From positions 1 to 64,000 of the forward strand of contig JAFQKE010000003.1 in NCBI GenBank assembly GCA_017397065.1: 64,000 bases of DNA. The letters run 5' to 3'. The translations under genes and the position numbers were made by a program. Position 1 is the stretch's first letter; each line of letters opens with the position of its first letter. The stretch comes from Clostridia bacterium (lineage in GTDB: Bacteria > Bacillota_A > Clostridia > Oscillospirales > Acutalibacteraceae). The notes below the pieces were generated by a model. That model was not told the DNA's origin, ran no database searches, and worked only from the letters and a program-made list of their open reading frames with translations. This document shows, one piece after another, positions 58,385 through 64,000 of the stretch.

Positions 58385-58585
58385 GTGTTTGTTAAAAATC
58401 ATTATTCCTGTCCATGCGGATATTGTGGGCATTTTAAGCTCATTGAGTATTATAAAGGTAATTGCGTAATTCAAAAGGGAGTTTGCCTGAAGCACAACTT
58501 GTTACGAGAGATTTGTGATGAGATTTGCGAAGATTTTGTTTTAGCTTCAGGCGTTCACACTGAAAAGACGTATCCTAAAAAGTAA
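58385..58585 (+). CDS. Small Cys-rich protein
   Basis: A 66-residue protein from GTG 58385, chosen because GAGGAG lies eight bases before it. It has seven Cys: CPCGYCGHFK near the N-terminus, then CVIQKGVC and EICDEICED. The CPCGYC group with the later pairs suggests a metal-binding fold. No family recognised. It is divergent from the XRE regulator and shares its operators. Confidence 0.7.
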   Translation: MFVKNHYSCPCGYCGHFKLIEYYKGNCVIQKGVCLKHNLLREICDEICEDFVLASGVHTEKTYPKK

Positions 58586-58690
58586 AAAAGAAATACATTA
58601 TTGTGCTACAAAATTGCATCAATCCCCCTTTTATCGTCATATATCCCACAAAAAATATGTGTAAAAAATATTTATTTGGTAATAATTCTA

Positions 58691-58719
58691 TTGCAATTTA
58701 TAAAACTTTTTGGTAAAAT
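58691..58719 (+). promoter_or_regulatory. Promoter of the glycolytic cluster
   Basis: TTGCAA (58691-58696), 17-nt spacer, TAAAAT (58714-58719), with a leader of about 58 nt to pgk. Confidence 0.6.
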
Positions 58720-58783
58720 ATTCTTTGTAGATGTTTTAACAATCTAATGTTAAATAACAATATGTTTTGAAAGGATGTTTTTT

Positions 58784-59974
58784 ATGGCAGCACTTAACAA
58801 AAAAACTATTGAGGATATTGAAGTAAAGGGCAAAAAAGTTCTTGTTCGTTGCGACTTCAATGTTCCGCTTAAAGATGGCGTTATAACTAATGATAAGAGA
58901 ATCGTAGCATCTCTTCCCACCATCAAATATCTTTTGGATAATGGTGCAAAGGTTATTCTTTGCTCACACCTTGGTCGTCCCAAGGGTGAAGTTGTTCCCG
59001 AGTTTTCTTTAAAACCTGTTGCAGCACGTCTTTCTGAGCTTCTTGGTTTAGAAGTAAAAATGGCTTGTGATGTTGTTGGCGATTGTGCTAACAAATTGGC
59101 AGAAGAGCTCAAAGAGGGCGAGGTTCTGTTACTTGAGAACGTTCGTTATGAAAAGGGCGAAACCAAAAACGATCCTGAGCTTTCCAAAAAGTTTGCAGAC
59201 CTTGCAGATATTTTTGTTAATGATGCTTTCGGTTCTGCTCACCGTGCACATTCCTCAACCACCGGTGTTGCAGATTATATCCCCGCAGTTGGCGGCTACC
59301 TTATAAATAAAGAGATTGAGTTTATCGGCGGTGCTTTAGAGGCTCCTAAGCGTCCTTTGGTTGCAATCCTCGGCGGTGCAAAGGTTGCAGATAAAATCGG
59401 CGTTATCACTAACCTTATTGATAAGGTTGATACCCTCATCATCGGCGGCGGTATGGCTTACACCTTTATGAAGTGCTTGGGCTACAGCATTGGTACATCA
59501 CTTTTAGATGAAGAGAATGTTGAAACAGCAAAAGAGATGATGGCTAAAGCAGAGGCTAAGGGCGTTAAGTTCCTTATCCCCGTTGATAATAGAGTAGGTA
59601 AAGAGTACGACGAGAACACCGAGCATATGCTTGTTGATTCTGATGATATTCCCGATGGTTGGATGGGTCTTGATATTGGTCCTAAGACCGAAAAGCTCTT
59701 TGCAGACGCTTTGGTAGATGCCGGTACCGTTATCTGGAACGGACCTATGGGTGTTTCCGAGTGGGAGAACTTTGCAAGCGGTACCATTGCAGTTGCTACC
59801 GCAGTTGCTAACTCCGGTGCTATCTCCGTAATCGGCGGCGGTGACTCTGTTGCAGCAGTTACCAAGCTCGGTTTTGCAGATAAAATGAGCCACATTTCTA
59901 CCGGTGGCGGTGCTTCTTTAGAGTTCTTAGAGGGTAAAGAGCTTCCCGGTATTGCCGCTCTTAACGATAAATAA
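58784..59974 (+). CDS. pgk: Phosphoglycerate kinase
   Basis: A 396-residue glycolytic kinase making ATP from 1,3-bisphosphoglycerate. N-terminal [12 protein letters not shown] and SHLGRPKG bind the substrate, and the C-terminal lobe has [25 protein letters not shown] and [12 protein letters not shown] 58784 stands nine bases after AAAGGATG; the ATG at 58775 is part of that site. First gene of pgk-tpiA-gpmI; gapA is not in the window. Confidence 0.97.
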   Translation: MAALNKKTIEDIEVKGKKVLVRCDFNVPLKDGVITNDKRIVASLPTIKYLLDNGAKVILCSHLGRPKGEVVPEFSLKPVAARLSELLGLEVKMACDVVGDCANKLAEELKEGEVLLLENVRYEKGETKNDPELSKKFADLADIFVNDAFGSAHRAHSSTTGVADYIPAVGGYLINKEIEFIGGALEAPKRPLVAILGGAKVADKIGVITNLIDKVDTLIIGGGMAYTFMKCLGYSIGTSLLDEENVETAKEMMAKAEAKGVKFLIPVDNRVGKEYDENTEHMLVDSDDIPDGWMGLDIGPKTEKLFADALVDAGTVIWNGPMGVSEWENFASGTIAVATAVANSGAISVIGGGDSVAAVTKLGFADKMSHISTGGGASLEFLEGKELPGIAALNDK

Positions 59975-59988
59975 TTAAATAATCTTTT

Positions 59989-60018
59989 CTTTAGCCGTCG
60001 TGAAAGCGACGGCTAAAG
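59989..60018 (+). other. Hairpin between pgk and tpiA without a U-tract
   Basis: CTTTAGCCGTCG pairs perfectly with CGACGGCTAAAG around TGAAAG. With no T run it is unlikely to stop transcription. It may protect the pgk 3' end and set the relative mRNA level of pgk. Confidence 0.7.
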
Positions 60019-60065
60019 GTCTATTATAAAATAAATGTATTTTTATACTTTTGGAGGAAAAAATA

Positions 60066-60833
60066 ATGAATAAAGCAAAACGTTCTGCTGTTATTGCAGG
60101 TAACTGGAAAATGAATAAAACCCCCGATGAAACCACCGCTCTTATAAATGAAATGAAACCCCTTGTTGCAGATGCAGATTGCGACGTAGTTCTTTGCGTT
60201 CCTTTTATTGATATTGCTGCCGCAACCGAGGCCGCAAAGGGTTCCAACATTAAAATCGGTGCTGAGAATGTTCACTTTAAGGCATCCGGTGCTTACACCG
60301 GCGAAATCTCTGCAGAGATGCTTACTGCCGCAGGCGTTGAGTATGTTGTTATCGGTCATAGTGAGAGAAGACAGTATTTTGGTGAAACCGATCAGACAGT
60401 TAATCTCCGCACCCTTGCTGCTTTAAACGCAGGTCTTAAAGCTATCGTTTGTGTTGGCGAAACCTTAGAGCAGAGAGAGCTCGGTTATACCGAAACTCTC
60501 CTTAAATATCAAACAAAGATGGCTCTTACCAACGTTACTGAGGAGCAGCTTAAAAACGTTATCATTGCTTATGAGCCTGTTTGGGCTATCGGTACCGGAG
60601 TTACCGCTACTGCTGACCAGGCAGACGAGGGCAACGGCTTTGTTCGTGCCGCTATTGCTGAGGCTTATGGTGCTGATGTTGCTGAAACCGTTACCATTCA
60701 GTACGGCGGTTCTATGAATGCTAAGAACGCAGATGAGCTTGTTGCTAAGGTTAATGTTGACGGTGGTCTTATCGGCGGCGCTTCCCTTAAAGCAGAAGAT
60801 TTCAGCGTAATTGTTAAAGCCGCAAGCAAATAG
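60066..60833 (+). CDS. tpiA: Triosephosphate isomerase
   Basis: A 255-residue TIM barrel enzyme. N-terminal AGNWKMNK contains the Lys, VIGHSERR the catalytic His, and AYEPVWAIGTG the catalytic Glu; QYGGSMNAKN and GGLIGGASL close the phosphate site. ATG 60066 follows TTGGAGG. Second gene of the glycolytic cluster. Confidence 0.97.
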   Translation: MNKAKRSAVIAGNWKMNKTPDETTALINEMKPLVADADCDVVLCVPFIDIAAATEAAKGSNIKIGAENVHFKASGAYTGEISAEMLTAAGVEYVVIGHSERRQYFGETDQTVNLRTLAALNAGLKAIVCVGETLEQRELGYTETLLKYQTKMALTNVTEEQLKNVIIAYEPVWAIGTGVTATADQADEGNGFVRAAIAEAYGADVAETVTIQYGGSMNAKNADELVAKVNVDGGLIGGASLKAEDFSVIVKAASK

Positions 60834-60902
60834 TAATTTAAAGCTTAATGTTGGCTGATGGAACCGTATCTATCAGCCAATAATTTTGAAAGGATATTAC
60901 AA

Positions 60903-62417
60903 ATGAAAAAACCTGTTGTCTTATGTATTATGGATGGTTTTGGTATTCGTGAAAGTAAAGACGGCAACGCAATTCTTTCCGCAAATACCCCAAACCTTAC
61001 CAAACTTTTTAAAGAAAATCCTTTTACCACTATTGGAGCTTCGGGTCTTGATGTAGGTCTTCCCGATGGTCAGATGGGTAACAGCGAGGTAGGTCATACA
61101 AACATCGGTGCAGGCCGTGTTGTTTATCAGATGCTTGTTAAAATCTCAAAATCTATTGAGGATGGAGATTTCTTTAATATTGAATGTTTAAAAGCCGCAG
61201 TAGAAAATTGCAAGAAAAATGATTCTGCACTTCACTTCATTGGCCTTTTGTCTGATGGCGGTGTGCATAGTCATATTGAGCATCTTTACGGTCTTTTAGA
61301 GCTTGCTAAGAAAAACGGTCTTACCAAGGTTTACGTTCATTGCCTTATGGATGGCCGTGATGTTTCCACCACCTCCGGCGTCGGCTTTATTAAGGATTTG
61401 CAGGACAAAATGGCCGAGCTTGGTGTAGGTAAAATCGCTTCTGTTATGGGTCGTTACTATGCAATGGACCGTGACTTTGCTTGGGACCGTGTTGAAAAGG
61501 CTTATGCCGCTATGGTTTACGGCGAGGGTATAGAGGCATCCGACCCTGTAAAGGCTATGGAGGAATCCTACGCTAAGGACGTTACCGATGAATTTATCGT
61601 TCCTACTGTTGTTGATAAGGAGGGTATGATAAAGGCAAACGATAGCGTTGTTTCCTTTAACTTCCGTCCCGACCGTGCAAGACAGTTTACTCGCACCTTT
61701 GTTGATGAGGCTTTTGACGGTTTCGAGCGTAAAAAGGGCTTCTTCCCACTTAATTACGTTTGTATGACTCAGTATGATGAAACTATGCCAAATGTAACCG
61801 TTGCATTCCCTCCCGAGGAGCTTAAAATGACCCTTGGTGAGTACCTTGCAGCCAATAATATGACTCAGCTTAGAATTGCCGAAACTCAAAAGTATGCTCA
61901 CGTAACATTCTTCTTTAACGGCGGTGAGGAAAAAACCGTTGATGGTGAGGATAGAATCCTTATTCAGTCTCCCGACGTTCCCACTTTTGATCTTCAGCCC
62001 GAAATGAGTGCATATCCTGTTTGTGATTCGGTTTGTGAGCAGATTTCATCCGGCAAGTATGATGCAGTTATTTTAAACTTTGCAAACTGTGATATGGTAG
62101 GTCATACCGGCATTTTTGATGCCGCAGTTAAGGCTGTTGAGGCTGTTGATGCCTGTGTTGGCAAGGTTGTTAAGGCTGCTACCGAAATGGGCGGTGCTGT
62201 AATCATTACCGCCGACCACGGTAACGCCGACTATATGTATGATGAAAAGGGCGAGCCCTTTACTCCTCATACCACCAACCCTGTTCCTTTCTGTGTAGTA
62301 GGTTATCCCTGCGAGCTTAGAGAGGGCGGCAGACTTGCCGATATTGCACCCTCTATGCTTAAAATTATGGGTCTTGATAAGCCTGCTGAAATGAATGGTG
62401 AAAGCATTATTAAATAA
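60903..62417 (+). CDS. gpmI: 2,3-bisphosphoglycerate-independent phosphoglycerate mutase
   Basis: A 504-residue manganese enzyme converting 3- to 2-phosphoglycerate. The phosphoserine lies in MGNSEVGHTNIGAG, metal sites in IMDGFG and ITADHGNADYM, and substrate residues in GRDVSTTSG and NFRPDRARQ. ATG 60903 stands behind AAAGGAT; an upstream in-frame start lacks a site. Third gene of the cluster; eno is absent from the window. Confidence 0.97.
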   Translation: MKKPVVLCIMDGFGIRESKDGNAILSANTPNLTKLFKENPFTTIGASGLDVGLPDGQMGNSEVGHTNIGAGRVVYQMLVKISKSIEDGDFFNIECLKAAVENCKKNDSALHFIGLLSDGGVHSHIEHLYGLLELAKKNGLTKVYVHCLMDGRDVSTTSGVGFIKDLQDKMAELGVGKIASVMGRYYAMDRDFAWDRVEKAYAAMVYGEGIEASDPVKAMEESYAKDVTDEFIVPTVVDKEGMIKANDSVVSFNFRPDRARQFTRTFVDEAFDGFERKKGFFPLNYVCMTQYDETMPNVTVAFPPEELKMTLGEYLAANNMTQLRIAETQKYAHVTFFFNGGEEKTVDGEDRILIQSPDVPTFDLQPEMSAYPVCDSVCEQISSGKYDAVILNFANCDMVGHTGIFDAAVKAVEAVDACVGKVVKAATEMGGAVIITADHGNADYMYDEKGEPFTPHTTNPVPFCVVGYPCELREGGRLADIAPSMLKIMGLDKPAEMNGESIIK

Positions 62418-62444
62418 TAACTTATAGTTTTAAGGAGAATAAAA

Positions 62445-62645
62445 ATGGAAGTAACAAGAGATTCAATAATTGGTGATATTTTAGATTATGACCGTGATAC
62501 CGCAGAGTATTTTTTTGAAATCGGTATGCACTGCCTTGGTTGCCCCGCTTCACGTGGAGAAACAATCGCTCAGGCCTGTGCAGTTCACGGTACCGATGCA
62601 GATGAGCTTGTTGAAAAATTGAACGCTCACTTTGCAGGAAAATAA
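62445..62645 (+). CDS. DUF1858 domain protein
   Basis: A 66-residue protein: EVTRDSIIGDILDYDRDTAEYFFEIGMHCLGCPASRGETIAQACAVHG. The CxxC in HCLGCPAS and the helical pattern match DUF1858, a small disulfide-type domain often found near hybrid-cluster or redox proteins. Function unknown. RBS AAGGAG. It lies between gpmI and trmK. Confidence 0.9.
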   Translation: MEVTRDSIIGDILDYDRDTAEYFFEIGMHCLGCPASRGETIAQACAVHGTDADELVEKLNAHFAGK

Positions 62646-62647
62646 AA

Positions 62648-63361
62648 ATGGCTATTCTTAACAAACGGCTTAATTTAGCCGCCGAAATGTTAGGGCAAAC
62701 AAACAGCGTGGCGGACATTGGTACCGACCACGCTTTTTTGCCTATATATTTAATTAAAAAAGGTCTTGCCAAAAAAGTTATCGCTTGCGATATTGCTGAT
62801 GGACCTTTGTCGGTTGCAAAGGCTAATATTACAAAATATGGGCTTTCAGATAAAATTGAGCTTCGTCTTGCTAACGGAATTTTGGGACTAAAGCCTATGG
62901 AAGTAGATGCCATAACCATACTGGGTATGGGGGGGGAGACCATTGCCGATATTTTAACCGACTCTCCTTGGGTGAAAAATCCTGAGCTCACCCTTATTTT
63001 GCAACCAATGTCCTGTGATGACAGACTTCGTGAATATCTTTTGAGTGAGGGCTTTGAAGTTTTAACAGAGGTAGGGGTAGAGTCCCAAAAACGTTTTTAC
63101 ACTGTTATGAAGGTGCAGTATTCGGGGAATTTAAAAAAGGTAGGCCCGGAATATAAATACATAGGAAAACTGCTTGATACCCCTAACGCTGCTGCAATTA
63201 CCTTTGTAAAAAACCGCCTTAAAAGTTTAAAAAAATGTATGGCGGATATTGAGAGTGTTGAGCGAAAAAGAGAGCTTTATAATGAGCTAAAAGTCGCTGT
63301 GGAGGTAATTGAAAAATGTTTAAAATCTGCAAATGCGATGAAGAAAAATTCAATAAAATAA
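62648..63361 (+). CDS. trmK: tRNA (adenine-N1)-methyltransferase TrmK
   Basis: A 237-residue Rossmann methyltransferase that modifies A22 of bacterial tRNAs. The SAM site is SVADIGTDHAFLPIYLI, followed by VIACDIADGPLSVAKANI and the catalytic-region ITILGMGGETIADIL, with LILQPMSCDDRLREYL. The C-terminal coiled-coil is typical. It starts two bases after the DUF1858 stop. Confidence 0.94.
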   Translation: MAILNKRLNLAAEMLGQTNSVADIGTDHAFLPIYLIKKGLAKKVIACDIADGPLSVAKANITKYGLSDKIELRLANGILGLKPMEVDAITILGMGGETIADILTDSPWVKNPELTLILQPMSCDDRLREYLLSEGFEVLTEVGVESQKRFYTVMKVQYSGNLKKVGPEYKYIGKLLDTPNAAAITFVKNRLKSLKKCMADIESVERKRELYNELKVAVEVIEKCLKSANAMKKNSIK

Positions 63362-63762
63362 AAGACCAAGCCATTACTTGCGTTAATATGGATTTTTCAG
63401 GGTTTTCAAAAGGTTTTAGAATACATAGGGGCAATAGTTGGTTTAAGGTTGTATATTATGAAAATTATTCTGATGATTTAGAATCAGTGCGTTTTCCTTT
63501 GCATTTGTTGCTTTTTGGTGCTCTTTTTAAATTCAAAAAGAAATCATATTTTTGGCTAACTGTAACTTATCCGCTTAAATTCTGGATTTGTTCATTAGCT
63601 TTTTTGGTATTTTCTATCATCCCGGTGCATGACTTTCAATTACAAGGCGTTTTTGTTTGGTTAGCCTTTAATTTATTGATAGCTTTTTTAGCTCGCAAAG
63701 AATATAAGCGACTTACTAGCTTTGCAGAAGAGTTATTACAAGAAGAAAATCAACAAAGGTAA
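63316..63762 (+). CDS. Membrane protein of unknown function
   Basis: A 148-residue protein that overlaps trmK by 46 bp. GGAGG lies a proper distance before ATG 63316 inside trmK, which supports this start. The N-terminal 65 residues are soluble, followed by two membrane helices (about WICSLAFLVFSIIPVH and VFVWLAFNLLIAFLA) and a charged tail. No family recognised. Confidence 0.65.
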   Translation: MFKICKCDEEKFNKIKDQAITCVNMDFSGFSKGFRIHRGNSWFKVVYYENYSDDLESVRFPLHLLLFGALFKFKKKSYFWLTVTYPLKFWICSLAFLVFSIIPVHDFQLQGVFVWLAFNLLIAFLARKEYKRLTSFAEELLQEENQQR

Positions 63763-63813
63763 AAGACTGAAAAAGGGGCTTAAAAAACAATCGTGCGATA
63801 TATTTATAAATGT

Positions 63814-63860
63814 AAAATCTGCAACGAAAGTGCTTTTTCATCACTTTTATTGCAGATTTT
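63814..63860. terminator. Terminator formed by an AAATCTGCAAC repeat
   Basis: AAAATCTGCAACGAAAGTG pairs with CACTTTTATTGCAGATTTT. It is the same element as at 28969-29020, here with TATATTTATAA on its left. The stretch 63861-64000 shows no gene. Confidence 0.75.
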
Positions 63861-64000
63861 CTGTTTCTTGTTATTCTTGATTTATAGGGATCTAATAAAT
63901 TTAGTTTTTTATAGCCCCTTTGCATATCTAATGGTTTTTTGTTAATTTGTATTTCCACTTAACGGGGGGCACATCAAAGTATATTTTTTTGCGTTTCTAT

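Noticed and set aside
63716..63958. Minus-strand frame of 80 codons at the window end
   Set aside because: It overlaps the terminator repeat and the end of the membrane protein gene, and has no recognisable features.

Overview
The window is a low-GC chromosomal segment of a Gram-positive anaerobe of the class Clostridia. A gut or rumen Oscillospirales-type (Ruminococcaceae-like) genome is the best guess. The case rests on strong AGGAGG ribosome binding sites, canonical TTGACA/TATAAT promoters, frequent U-tract terminators, RicT, a CdaA/CdaR pair, LuxS, a dockerin protein, FeoA/FeoB with its Cys-rich partner, PduL and DUF6472. The exact genus cannot be fixed from the sequence. Almost all of it is ordinary core genome: no prophage, no insertion sequence with a transposase, no CRISPR array, and no tRNA or rRNA gene that I could recognise.

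Layout. 1-5.0 kb: the 3' part of a surface SGNH-hydrolase protein, an SDR dehydrogenase, a frameshifted SLOG-type gene and a divergent XRE regulator with a palindromic operator. 5.0-7.7 kb: ferrous iron uptake (feoA, feoB, Cys-rich partner) with three copies of the same operator GTTAGC-N4-GCTAAC. 7.9-13.1 kb: two half-size ABC exporters, each with an N-terminal zinc ribbon, flanking a DUF1854 protein. 13.1-17.5 kb: repeats, an AraC regulator, a GH42-type glycosidase and mannose-6-phosphate isomerase. 17.6-19.6 kb: birA, an orphan mazF, and a long non-coding stretch with large inverted repeats. 19.6-29.0 kb: 3D-domain wall protein, HD protein, luxS, DUF436, two membrane proteins, lon, engB, lysA. 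29.2-32.7 kb (minus strand): lipoprotein, a conserved small protein, SGNH hydrolase, ychF. 32.9-41.1 kb: cdaA, cdaR, recD2, comF, mreB/mbl, a frameshifted metallo-beta-lactamase gene, DUF6472, a tyrosine phosphatase. 41.5-48.3 kb: polA, arginine phosphatase, rimI, tsaD, pyridoxal kinase, tcdA, and an odd short LacI-HTH protein. 48.4-53.4 kb: secreted dockerin, cation antiporter, HAD phosphatase, DUF2500 protein and lipoprotein, hisS. 53.6-58.6 kb: ricT, ferredoxin, pduL, hemW, XRE regulators, histidine phosphatase. 58.7-63.8 kb: a glycolytic cluster pgk-tpiA-gpmI followed by DUF1858, trmK and a membrane protein.

The most interesting signal is a pair of related structured RNAs on the minus strand, about 21.6 kb apart (30246-30409 and 51787-51999). 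Each starts 7 nt after a sigma-A promoter, opens with a long closing helix, holds two further helices and a small hairpin with a GGTA loop, forms a predicted pseudoknot between the following strand and a segment just before a terminator, and ends in a terminator with the same CTTCGG loop. The paired bases differ between the copies while pairing is kept. Both lie upstream of genes for small exported proteins. In the first copy only 17 nt separate the U-tract from the start codon, so the downstream gene appears to be expressed by read-through. This looks like a riboswitch-like attenuator or a regulatory RNA class that I do not recognise.

Other notable points are several families of small palindromic repeats whose stems change in a compensatory way, two single-base homopolymer frameshifts, a structured leader ahead of the 3D-domain gene, a stand-alone dockerin, and an orphan MazF.
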